Source of the DNA: Actinomycetes bacterium
GTDB taxonomy: Bacteria; Actinomycetota; Actinomycetes; Actinomycetales; Microbacteriaceae
Direction: 5' to 3'
Assembly: GCA_023451265.1 (NCBI GenBank)
Contig: JAEYAG010000257.1
Location: 1-27,715, forward strand
DNA: 27,715 bases
Below are positions 20,820-27,715 of this stretch, piece by piece. The notes beneath the pieces are model-generated. The model saw only the letters and a list, made by a program, of their open reading frames with translations, did not search any database and was not told the DNA's origin. Both the position numbers and the translations under genes were made by a program. The stretch's first letter is position 1. Each line of letters opens with the position of its first letter.

Positions 20820-22079
20820 TCACCATGCGCCGTGCCGGCGCTCCCACTCGTCTTCGATCGTGTGCGGTCGCGCCACGACGAGCCCGGCGGGGATCGTCGC
20901 CAGGAACAGGATGCCGAGGAGCAGCAGCGCGGGCACCCATCCGCTCGTGGCCTCGTGCAGAATGCCGAACGACAGCGGGAAGAGCGCCCCGATCGCGTAG
21001 CCGACGCTCTGCGTGAACCCGCTGAGCGCGACGGCGCCCTCGTGCGTGCGCGCCCGCAGCTGGATGAGGACGAGCACCGCGGGGAACAGCCCCTGCGGCG
21101 TTCCGAGCAGCACGACCCACAGCACCGTCGCCGCCGTCGGGGCGAACACCATGCCCGCGACGCCCGCGAGACCGGCGGCGAGCGCCACCGCGTACAGCAC
21201 GCCGACCCGGCGCCACCGGCTGAGGACGATCGGCACGAGGATCGACCACGGCAGACCCATCGCGCCGAACAGCGAGAGCAGGGCGCCGGCGGCGGCGTGG
21301 GAGACACCGGCGTGCTCGACGAGGATCGCCGGCAGCCACGCGAACAGCGCGTACACGCTCGCCGACGAGATCGCGAACGTGATGGCCAGCGCCCACGCCA
21401 GCGGCAAGCGCGGCAGCCGGCCGAGCACGCCCGGCGCCGGCTCGTCGATGTCGACCGGTGCCGGGGCGCCGGATGCCGTGGCCGCGGCATCCGCCCGCCG
21501 TGCGCCCGCCCGCTCGCGCGCGACGAGCGTGACCCACGGGATGATTGCCAGCAGCGCGAAGACGGCCCACATTCCCAGCGAGAAGCGCCACCCGGCCGCG
21601 TCGGCGACGGGAACCGCGATGAGCGGCGGCAGGAACGCCGCGACGGCGAGGAGCCCCGAGTACAGGGCGGTCATGGACCCGACGCGGTCGGGGAAGTACT
21701 TCTTGATGAGCGGGGGCAGCACGACGTTGCCGACGCCGACGGCCGCGAAGAGCACCGCCGTCGCGGCGAGCAGCGTGCCGGCTTCGCCCGCGACGGCGCG
21801 GCCGAGCAGGGCGAGGGTGACGACGACCATGGATGCCGCGGCAAGCCGTTCCAGCCCGAAACGGCGCTCGAGGGCCGGGGTCACGATGCCGAACACCGCG
21901 AAGCACACCGGCGGCGCGGTGCCGATGAGCCCCGCGATCCACGCCGGGACGGCGAAGTCGGCTTGGACCTCGGTGAGGATGGGCGACAGTGCGGCCACCG
22001 CCGACCGCAGCGAGAACGCCACCAGGACGACGCCCGCGAGGGCCAGCGCGCGCTCGCGCCACAGCGAACGGGTCGTCAC
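20820..22079 (-). CDS. MFS transporter, CynX/NimT-type
   Basis: 419 residues and 12 hydrophobic helices in two halves with a cytoplasmic loop near residues 195-225. GTG start in a GTGA overlap with the purF stop and CAGGAG upstream. The phrase FSLRSAVAALSPILTEVQADF in the first helix and the LPPLIKKYFPDRVG motif between helices match the CynX/NimT group (cyanate, 2-nitroimidazole and other exporters). It is likely co-transcribed with purF, but a purine-related substrate would be speculation. Confidence 0.88.
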   Translation of the reverse strand: MTTRSLWRERALALAGVVLVAFSLRSAVAALSPILTEVQADFAVPAWIAGLIGTAPPVCFAVFGIVTPALERRFGLERLAAASMVVVTLALLGRAVAGEAGTLLAATAVLFAAVGVGNVVLPPLIKKYFPDRVGSMTALYSGLLAVAAFLPPLIAVPVADAAGWRFSLGMWAVFALLAIIPWVTLVARERAGARRADAAATASGAPAPVDIDEPAPGVLGRLPRLPLAWALAITFAISSASVYALFAWLPAILVEHAGVSHAAAGALLSLFGAMGLPWSILVPIVLSRWRRVGVLYAVALAAGLAGVAGMVFAPTAATVLWVVLLGTPQGLFPAVLVLIQLRARTHEGAVALSGFTQSVGYAIGALFPLSFGILHEATSGWVPALLLLGILFLATIPAGLVVARPHTIEDEWERRHGAW

Positions 22080-23557
22080 GACTCCTGCGTGCCCTCGACC
22101 CAGGCGAGGTACTCGTCGGTGACGGTGCCCGTGATGTAGCGCCCGTCGAAGCAGCTCATGTCGAGGTCTTCCACGTCGGGAGAGCCGTCGAGGATCGCCG
22201 CCTTCAGGTCGTCGATCTCCTGGTAGACCATGTAGTCCGCGCCGAGCTCCTTCGCGATCTCGGGGATCGTCCGGCCGTGGGCGACCAGCTCGTGACGCGA
22301 CGGCATGTTGATGCCGTAGACGTGCGGGTAGCGCACCGGCGGGGCGGCCGAGGCGAACGTGACCGAGAGCGCCCCGGCATCCCGCGCCATCTGGATGATC
22401 TCCTTGGACGTCGTGCCTCGGACGATCGAGTCGTCGATGAGCAGCACGTTCTTGCCCTTGAACTCGCTCGACATGGCGTTGAGCTTCTGGCGCACGCTCT
22501 TCTTGCGCACCGCCTGGCCCGGCATGATGAACGTCCGGCCGACGTAGCGGTTCTTGTAGAAGCCCTCGCGGTACTCCACGCCCAGCTTGCGCGCGACCTG
22601 CATCGCGGCGGGGCGCGAGGAGTCGGGGATCGGCATGACGACGTCGATCGCTCCCGCCGGCGTGTACTTGGCGATCGTGTCGGCGAGGCGCTCGCCCATC
22701 CGCAGGCGCGCCTCGTACACCGAGATGCCGTTCATGACCGAGTCGGGGCGGGCGAGGTACACGTACTCGAACGAGCACGGCACCAGCTGGGGGTTCGCGG
22801 CGCACTGCTGCGTGTGCAGCCGGCCGTCGAGGTCGATGAAGACCGCCTCGCCGGGCTCGACGTCGCGCACGACCTCGAAACCGCCGTTCTCGAGCACGAG
22901 CGACTCGGAGGCGACGGTCCACTCGTAGCTGCCGGTCGGGGTGCCTTCGGCGTCCACCGCGGGACGTGTGCCGAGGATGAGGGGGCGGATGCCGAAGGGG
23001 TCGCGGAAGGCGAGCAGACCGTAGCCGGCGATGAGCGCGATGGCGGCGTACGATCCCTCGACGCGCTCGTGCACCCGCGAGACGGCCTGGAAAACCTGCT
23101 GCGGGTCGAGTTCGAGCCCGGCGATGCCGGCCTGCAGCTCGTTGGCGAGCACGTTGACCAGCAGTTCGGTGTCGGAGCTGGTGTTCAGGTGCCGGCGGTC
23201 GGTGCGGAACAGCTCATCGGTGAGCTCACGCGTGTTGGTGAGGTTGCCGTTGTGCACGAGGACGATGCCGTACGGCGCGTTGACGTAGAACGGCTGCGCC
23301 TCCTCCTCGCTGGAGGCGGTGCCCTTCGTCGCGTAGCGCACGTGCCCCAGGCCGATGTTGCCGAGCAGGGCCCGCATGTCGCGGGTGCGGAAGGCCTCAC
23401 GCACCTGCCCCTTCGCCTTGAACAGGTGGAAGACGCCGTTGGTCTCGGCCGTCGCGATGCCCGTCGAGTCCTGACCGCGGTGCTGCAGCAGGAGGAGGGA
23501 GTCGTAGATCTCCTGGTTGACGTTGCCGTGGCCTACGACACCGACGATTCCGCACAT
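22076..23557 (-). CDS. purF: Amidophosphoribosyltransferase
   Basis: 493 residues. Catalyses the first committed step of purine synthesis: PRPP plus glutamine to 5-phosphoribosylamine. Starts MCGIVGVVGHGN, so Cys2 is the N-terminal nucleophile and there is no propeptide; an extension upstream in frame is ignored. The glutaminase domain is followed by the PRTase domain with the PRPP motif VLLIDDSIVRGTTSKEI. Of the four [4Fe-4S] ligands of the Bacillus enzyme, two seem kept (VPCSFEYVY and DMSCFDG); others are replaced (His in PHVYGIN, Asp in DMSC). The gene lies 25 nt after purM, and its stop overlaps the MFS start. Confidence 0.97.
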   Translation of the reverse strand: MCGIVGVVGHGNVNQEIYDSLLLLQHRGQDSTGIATAETNGVFHLFKAKGQVREAFRTRDMRALLGNIGLGHVRYATKGTASSEEEAQPFYVNAPYGIVLVHNGNLTNTRELTDELFRTDRRHLNTSSDTELLVNVLANELQAGIAGLELDPQQVFQAVSRVHERVEGSYAAIALIAGYGLLAFRDPFGIRPLILGTRPAVDAEGTPTGSYEWTVASESLVLENGGFEVVRDVEPGEAVFIDLDGRLHTQQCAANPQLVPCSFEYVYLARPDSVMNGISVYEARLRMGERLADTIAKYTPAGAIDVVMPIPDSSRPAAMQVARKLGVEYREGFYKNRYVGRTFIMPGQAVRKKSVRQKLNAMSSEFKGKNVLLIDDSIVRGTTSKEIIQMARDAGALSVTFASAAPPVRYPHVYGINMPSRHELVAHGRTIPEIAKELGADYMVYQEIDDLKAAILDGSPDVEDLDMSCFDGRYITGTVTDEYLAWVEGTQES

Positions 23558-23582
23558 TCGTGTTGCTCGTTCCGTTCTGCGC

Positions 23583-24707
23583 CTAGAGCGCCGATGACGC
23601 GTACGTGCCGACGAGACGCACGGCGCCGCCGTCGACGCCCTTGGCGCCCTCTTCGAAGTGTCCGTGAGCATCGTCGGGTCGGGCGCCGTCGCGGACGACG
23701 CCGACCTGCCAGGTCGCGATGCCTTCGGCGTGGAGCGCGGATGCCGCGGCATCCGCCTTCTCGGCCGCCACCACCGCGAGGAAGCCGACGCCGAGGTTCC
23801 AGGTGCCCTCGGTGTCCTCGAGGCGCAGGCCCCCCAGGTCGGCGAGCACGCGGAACACCGGTGAGGGCGACCAGGTCGAGCGGTCGAGCTCGGTCCAGGT
23901 GCCCTGCGGGAGCACGCGCGCGAGGTTCGCGGCGATGCCGCCGCCGGTGACGTGGCTGAGGGAGTGGATGGCGCCGGGGAACTGCTCGATCAGCCGCAGG
24001 AGCGGCAGCGTGTACAGGCGGGTGGGCTCGAGGAGCTCCTCGCCCCACGTGCGGTCGAAGTCGGCCGCGTGCGCGCCGTAGCTGATGCCCTTGCCCGCGA
24101 CGATGTGCCGGATGAGCGAGTAGCCGTTGGAGTGGGGGCCGCTGGAGGCGAGCGCCAGCACGACGTCGCCGGGCTGCACCCGGTCGGCGCCGAGCACGTG
24201 ATCGGCCTCGACGACGCCGGTCGCCGCTCCCGCGACGTCGTAGTCGTTGACGCCCAGCAGGCCCGGGTGCTCCGCGGTCTCGCCGCCGACGAGCGCCGTG
24301 CCGGTCTGCTCGCACCCGAGGGCGATGCCGCGGACGATGTCGGCGATGCGCTCGGGGAACACCTTGCCGCACGCGATGTAGTCCGTCATGAACAGCGGCC
24401 GGGCGCCGACCACGACGATGTCGTCGACCACCATGCCGACGAGGTCCTGGCCGATCGTGTCGTGCTTGTCGATGGCCTGCGCGATCGCGACCTTCGTGCC
24501 GACGCCGTCGGTGCTCGTCGCCAGCAGCGGCTTCGCGTAGGCGCGCAAGGCGGAGGCGTCGAACAGGCCGGCGAAGCCGCCGACGCCGCCGAGCACTTCG
24601 GGACCGTGGGTACGCCGGACGGCCGACTTCATCAGTTCGACGGCGAGGTCTCCCGCCGCGGTGTCGACGCCGGCTTCGGTATAGGGGTTCTGTGGGGCCT
24701 GTGCCAC
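23583..24707 (-). CDS. purM: Phosphoribosylformylglycinamidine cyclo-ligase (AIR synthase)
   Basis: 374 residues from a GTG (AQAPQNPYTEAGVD). Uses ATP to close formylglycinamidine ribotide into AIR, step five of purine synthesis. Family motifs: STDGVGTKV near residues 65-73, GGETAEHPG (about 141-149), SSGPHSNGYSLIR and HVTGGGIAANLARVLP. Slightly longer than the E. coli enzyme (about 345) at the C-terminus. It is the first gene of purM-purF-MFS. A TAGGCT box 6 nt before the GTG suggests a leaderless transcript. Confidence 0.97.
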   Translation of the reverse strand: MAQAPQNPYTEAGVDTAAGDLAVELMKSAVRRTHGPEVLGGVGGFAGLFDASALRAYAKPLLATSTDGVGTKVAIAQAIDKHDTIGQDLVGMVVDDIVVVGARPLFMTDYIACGKVFPERIADIVRGIALGCEQTGTALVGGETAEHPGLLGVNDYDVAGAATGVVEADHVLGADRVQPGDVVLALASSGPHSNGYSLIRHIVAGKGISYGAHAADFDRTWGEELLEPTRLYTLPLLRLIEQFPGAIHSLSHVTGGGIAANLARVLPQGTWTELDRSTWSPSPVFRVLADLGGLRLEDTEGTWNLGVGFLAVVAAEKADAAASALHAEGIATWQVGVVRDGARPDDAHGHFEEGAKGVDGGAVRLVGTYASSAL

Positions 24708-24713
24708 CCGACC

Positions 24714-24719
24714 AGCCTA
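24714..24719 (-). promoter_or_regulatory. Possible leaderless -10 box of purM
   Basis: TAGGCT, then 6 nt, then the GTG start. A mirror arrangement is seen for the divergent gene at 24770. Confidence 0.45.
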
Positions 24720-24757
24720 CCCGGCCCGGCACTCGCCCCGGCATCCGCTCGTCTGCC

Positions 24758-24763
24758 TAGGAT
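24758..24763 (+). promoter_or_regulatory. Possible leaderless -10 box of the gene at 24770
   Basis: TAGGAT, then 6 nt, then the ATG start. No Shine-Dalgarno. No clear -35. Confidence 0.45.
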
Positions 24764-24769
24764 GGCGGC

Positions 24770-25372
24770 ATGGCTGCAGCGTCGGGACCGGAGTGGGTCG
24801 TGCGCGAAGACGCCGGACTCCCGGTGCTCGTCGCGCTGTACCTGCGCCAGGTGCTGGCGATCCGCTTTCCCGAAGAGCTGCCGCATCTGCGGGGCGTTCC
24901 GCCGACGACGGCCGGCGAGTACGACGATTCCGCGACGCTGGAGCGTCAGTGGCGCGCGTACTGGGACATGACGGTCGAACCGCAGGCGAACCCGTCGCCG
25001 GTGCCGCTCGAGCTCGTCGACGGGTTCGACATGCTCGTCGCGCTGCCGGTGGAGGGCTTTGCGGAGCTGCAGGCGGCGATCGCGCCGCACGGGGCGGATG
25101 CCGTGGCGTTCGCCCGGGCGGCCCACGCGCGCTATCGGGCGGGCCTGGGCACGGGGGCGTCGTACCGCGCGTACGCCAGCGCGATCGCCGAGCACGAGCG
25201 CGCCGTGGGACGGCGGGCGCACTCGTTCGAGCTCAACGTGCAGGTGCTGCCGTTGACCCAGCGAGGCGTGTGGTGGATCGGCGCGCTCACGGTCGCGGTG
25301 ACCGACGGGCTGCGCGGCGACATCGCGGCCTTCGACGCGGCCATCGGCCCGGTCATCGCCGACATCGCCTAG
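24770..25372 (+). CDS. Conserved hypothetical protein
   Basis: 200 residues, soluble, no signal peptide and no Cys. Features: an N-terminal hydrophobic helix VLVALYLRQVLAIRFP, a YWDMTVEPQ phrase near 65-73, and a C-terminal part rich in aromatic residues (VLPLTQRGVWWIGALTVAVTDGLR). I do not recognise a domain. Codon use fits its neighbours, with no sign of transfer. It is divergent from purM. Confidence 0.72.
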   Translation: MAAASGPEWVVREDAGLPVLVALYLRQVLAIRFPEELPHLRGVPPTTAGEYDDSATLERQWRAYWDMTVEPQANPSPVPLELVDGFDMLVALPVEGFAELQAAIAPHGADAVAFARAAHARYRAGLGTGASYRAYASAIAEHERAVGRRAHSFELNVQVLPLTQRGVWWIGALTVAVTDGLRGDIAAFDAAIGPVIADIA

Positions 25373-25392
25373 CCCCCGGTCGTCGAGCTCCC

Positions 25393-25540
25393 CCGGTCGT
25401 CGAGCGAGCGCAGCGAGACGAAACGCCCCACCCGCCCCGCTCAGCCTCCGCGGTCGTCGACCTCCCCCGGTCGTTGAGCGAGCGCAGCGAGACGAAACGC
25501 CCACCCGCCCGCTCAGCCCTCCGGGGTCGTGACGTGCTCG
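25393..25540. repeat. Two direct 74-nt repeats with REP-like core
   Basis: Copy A 25393-25466 and copy B 25467-25540. Each starts with a 33-nt core CCGGTCGTYGAGCGAGCG... ending in GACGAAACG, the REP-like sequence also embedded in the helicase at 8757-8789. The second copy runs into the 3' end of the gene at 25513; copy A carries a decayed copy of this gene end (CGCTCAGCCTCCG). Further partial cores lie at 25378-25389 and 25450-25459. Confidence 0.75.
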
Positions 25541-25836
25541 ACGTCGACGCGCACGTCGCGGGTGCGTCGGCCGACGGTCCGGTCCAGCAGGAGGGCGACG
25601 GCGCCGCCGAGCGCAATGCCGACCGGGATGCCGAACAGGCACAGGAACCCGAACACCTGGGTCGAGGAGTACTCCACACCGGTGCTGGCGCTCGCCTGAT
25701 CGGTGCCGTGGAAGGCGAACGTGAGGATGAGGGCGGCGAGGATGCCGAGGGCTGCTCCCGCGGCGAGGAACACCCCGTAGCGCGGGCTGCGGCGCAGCTG
25801 CACGGTCTCGAGGTGGTGCTCGGGCGCGGACGTCAT
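25513..25836 (-). CDS. Small membrane protein, two TM helices
   Basis: 107 residues from ATG 25836 (MTSAPEHHLETV). Two hydrophobic segments: residues about 22-45 (YGVFLAAGAALGILAALI) and 61-83 (VFGFLCLFGIPVGIALGG), then an Arg/Asp-rich tail. No Shine-Dalgarno; GACAAT lies 6 nt before the ATG, as for other leaderless genes here. Conserved membrane protein of unknown function by appearance. Its last codons are in a duplicated repeat. Confidence 0.75.
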   Translation of the reverse strand: MTSAPEHHLETVQLRRSPRYGVFLAAGAALGILAALILTFAFHGTDQASASTGVEYSSTQVFGFLCLFGIPVGIALGGAVALLLDRTVGRRTRDVRVDVEHVTTPEG

Positions 25837-25910
25837 GAGTCCATTGTCCCACCGCGCGCTGGATCCGGCGCCCCGGGGTCCGGCCGGCGCAACAGACAGC
25901 GGCACGTTGA

Positions 25911-25976
25911 GGAGGAGATCTGCATTCGGGAGGTCGAATCCTCCGGAGAATCACCTCCCGAATGCGAATCTCCTCC
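25911..25976. repeat. 66-nt palindrome with GGAGGAGAT outer arm, upstream of ndh
   Basis: 24-nt arms 25911-25934 and 25953-25976 pair with one wobble and one mismatch in the middle; inner arm GCATTCGGGAGGT. The outer part AGGAGATCTGC matches the palindrome at 6676-6736. It lies in a 178-nt gap between divergent genes, about 40 nt before the ndh start. Confidence 0.7.
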
Positions 25977-26002
25977 CGAACGCAGCCCCGGGCGGGCGAG
26001 AG

Positions 26003-26008
26003 TAGCGT
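26003..26008 (+). promoter_or_regulatory. Possible leaderless -10 box of ndh
   Basis: TAGCGT, then 6 nt, then the ATG at 26015; no Shine-Dalgarno. Confidence 0.4.
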
Positions 26009-26014
26009 GGAAGC

Positions 26015-27379
26015 ATGGCAGTCCCTCACGTCGTCATCATCGGGGGCGGGTTCGCCGGCATCTCGGCCGCCCGCGCGCTGCGCAAGGCTCCGGTCCGGGT
26101 GACCCTCGTCGACCGCCGCGTCTACAACACGTTCCAGCCGCTGCTCTACCAAGTGGCCACCGGAGGCCTCAACCCCGGCGACGTCACCCACTTCCTGCGG
26201 AGCCTGCGGGTCCGCCAGCGCAACCTCGACGTCGTGCACGAGCACCTGATGGAGATCGACCACGACGCCCGCACCGTGCGCCTGTTCGACGGCGAGACCC
26301 TCTCGTACGACTACCTCGTCATCACGACCGGCGTGACGACGGCCTACCACGGGACGAAAGGCGCGAAGGAGAACTCGTTCGCCGTCTACTCCCGGTCGCA
26401 GGCGATCGCGATCCGCGATGCGCTGTTCACCCGGCTCGAGCGCGCCGCGGTGCGCCCCGAGCGGCACAAGGGCCTCTCGGTCGTCGTGATCGGCGGCGGT
26501 CCCACGGGCGTCGAGATGGCCGGCGCCCTCGCCGAGCTGCGCGATCAGGGCCTCGAGCCGGCATACCCCGAGCTCGACGGCGCGGCCTTCCGCATCACCC
26601 TCGTGCAGCGCAGCGAGATCCTGAAGCCGTTCACCCCGAAGCTGCGGGACTACGCGGCCGCGCAACTGCGTCACCGCGACGTCGCGCTGCGGCTCGGCGC
26701 CGGGGTGCAGGAGGTGCGGAAGGACTCGGTGATCCTCTCCGACGGCACCGAACTGGCATCCGACCTCACCGTCTGGGCCACCGGCGTCGCCCCGCACGAA
26801 GAAGTGCGCGAGTGGAGTCTGCCGCTCGACGACGGCGACCGCATCCGCGTCGGGGAGGATTTGCAGGTGGTCGGGATGCCGGGCGTGTACGCGGCCGGCG
26901 ATGTCGCCGCCACGCCGCAACAGCTCCCCCAGTTGGCGCAGCCGGCGATCCAGGGCGGCGCGCACGTCGCGCGTCAGATCCTGCGGGCGATCGCGGGCGA
27001 GGAGGGCGAGCCGTTCTCCTACTACGACAAGGGTCAGCTCGCCATCATCGGGCGCCGCTCCGCGATCGGCGAGGTGCCCGGCATCGCGAACCTGCCGATC
27101 CTGCACCGCATCCGTCCGCTGCAGCGGATCCGCCTGCTGCGCGCGACGATCCCCCTGACCGGCACGATCGCCTGGTTCGTCTGGCTGTTCGTCCACATCG
27201 CGAGCCTGCTCGGACCTCGCAACAAGCTCACCGTCATGGTCGGGCTCATCGCGCGCTACGGCGCGCACCTGTGGCGCACCCCGGTGCCCATCGTCGGCGA
27301 CGTTCCCGCGATCCGCCCGCACCGCGTCGCCCGCACCCCCCGCACCGGTTCGGCGCCCGGCGCCTCAGCTGACGCCTGA
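26015..27379 (+). CDS. ndh: Type II NADH dehydrogenase (NDH-2), FAD-dependent
   Basis: 454 residues. A monotopic membrane flavoprotein that passes electrons from NADH to quinone without pumping protons. Rossmann motifs: VVIIGGGFAGISAARAL (residues 6-22, FAD) and VVVIGGGPTGVEMAGALAEL (about 159-178, NADH). YNTFQPLLYQVATGGL and the C-terminal GVYAAGDVAA with AQPAIQGG, which shapes the quinone site, are present. Near residue 370-400 LPLTG... TIAWFVWLFVHIASLLG is the amphipathic membrane-binding part. The last 25 residues are variable and Arg/Pro-rich. Confidence 0.95.
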   Translation: MAVPHVVIIGGGFAGISAARALRKAPVRVTLVDRRVYNTFQPLLYQVATGGLNPGDVTHFLRSLRVRQRNLDVVHEHLMEIDHDARTVRLFDGETLSYDYLVITTGVTTAYHGTKGAKENSFAVYSRSQAIAIRDALFTRLERAAVRPERHKGLSVVVIGGGPTGVEMAGALAELRDQGLEPAYPELDGAAFRITLVQRSEILKPFTPKLRDYAAAQLRHRDVALRLGAGVQEVRKDSVILSDGTELASDLTVWATGVAPHEEVREWSLPLDDGDRIRVGEDLQVVGMPGVYAAGDVAATPQQLPQLAQPAIQGGAHVARQILRAIAGEEGEPFSYYDKGQLAIIGRRSAIGEVPGIANLPILHRIRPLQRIRLLRATIPLTGTIAWFVWLFVHIASLLGPRNKLTVMVGLIARYGAHLWRTPVPIVGDVPAIRPHRVARTPRTGSAPGASADA

Positions 27380-27381
27380 CA

Positions 27382-27711
27382 CCCGAGCCGAGGCCGGGTG
27401 CCGGTGACGCGGTCGTCCGCTTCGGCGACGTGACCGTCGATCTCGCCGCGACGCTCGTCACCCGGGCCGGTCAGCCGGTGCACCTGACCCCGACCGAGTG
27501 GCGGATGCTGGAGTTCTTGGCGAGGCATCCGGGCGCCCTCGTGACACGACAGGCGCTGCTGCGCGACATCTGGGGCACCGACCAGGTCGCCGACACCGGC
27601 TACCTGCGCCTGTACATGTCGCAGCTGCGCAGGAAGCTCGAGGCCGACCCCGCCGCGCCCCGGCACCTGCTGACCGAGGCGGGCATGGGCTACCGGCTCA
27701 CGCTCGACTGA
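27382..27711 (+). pseudogene. kdpE: kdpE-like response regulator remnant, C-terminal DNA-binding domain only
   Basis: The frame is open from just after the ndh stop and reads VRFGDVTVDLAATLVTRAG..., the start of an OmpR-type effector domain, then LTPTEWRMLEFLARHPGALV, LLRDIWG, YLRLYMSQLRRKLE and HLLTEAGMGYRL, which is KdpE-like. The receiver domain (about 120 residues) is missing: upstream sequence is ndh. No ATG start occurs in frame upstream of a GTG at 27430, which would start inside the domain. I infer a decayed 3' remnant of a potassium-responsive regulator, although a free DNA-binding domain made from the GTG cannot be excluded. Confidence 0.75.
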
Positions 27712-27715
27712 CCCG

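Noticed and set aside
22080..22922. Upstream extension of the MFS frame
   Set aside because: It is the wrong frame of purF; the GTG at 22079 with CAGGAG and the stop/start overlap is a better start.
23558..23752. 65-residue extension of PurF upstream of MCGIVG
   Set aside because: PurF needs Cys at the N-terminus; the extension lies over purM and is not family-like.
24632..27322. 896-codon minus-strand frame antisense to ndh and neighbours
   Set aside because: Shadow frame crossing several real genes; no recognised domain.

Overview
This is high-GC actinobacterial chromosome, most like Microbacteriaceae and probably Microbacterium. The evidence is the GC-saturated third codon positions, many GTG starts, likely leaderless genes (TANNNT about 6-7 nt before the start codon), and very frequent GGATGC/GCATCC hexamers. 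No rRNA, tRNA, phage, IS element or CRISPR array was recognised.

Layout. 1-3338 (+): ECF-type uptake cassette, made of the end of a double ATPase, the T component, a siderophore-interacting flavoprotein and an S component. 3456-5817: acyl-CoA dehydrogenase (-) and a divergent Rv2578c-like radical SAM protein (+). 5890-8872 (-): a lipoprotein with a probable frameshift in its signal peptide, and a DEAD-box RNA helicase with a long Arg/Asp-rich N-terminus. 9176-12364 (-): a large RND efflux permease. 12526-15009 (+): a polymorphic-toxin module, with a WXG100/CpnT-like carrier, an Ntox15 (Tde-type) nuclease and two tandem Tdi1-like immunity genes. 15026-17100 (-): a paired FluC/CrcB fluoride channel, DNA topoisomerase IB and a small Rho-N/SAP-like protein. 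17219-19887: a small membrane protein, a TipA-like MerR regulator (-), and a DUF4097-PadR operon (+) with an evident PadR operator. 19900-22079: universal stress protein (-), DUF3073 protein (+) and a CynX/NimT-type MFS transporter (-). 22076-24707 (-): purF and purM. 24770-27711: a hypothetical protein (+), a small membrane protein (-), type II NADH dehydrogenase (+) and a headless kdpE remnant (+).

The most interesting system is the toxin-immunity module. An Ntox15 nuclease best known as a type VI effector (Agrobacterium Tde1/Tdi1) sits here behind a Gram-positive type VII-style carrier that is a separate overlapping ORF. Two immunity paralogs follow; their flanks are nearly identical in DNA while the middle third has diverged.

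The second theme is many short palindromic or REP-like elements, several lying in frame inside genes: the ECF ATPase linker and tail, the S-component 3' end, and both ends of the helicase. Two copies share the arm GAAAGCAGGC with the same 46-nt spacing. A third theme is a TipA-like regulator with a strong internal ribosome-binding site that could make a free ligand-binding domain.

All assignments are by reading; no database search was run.
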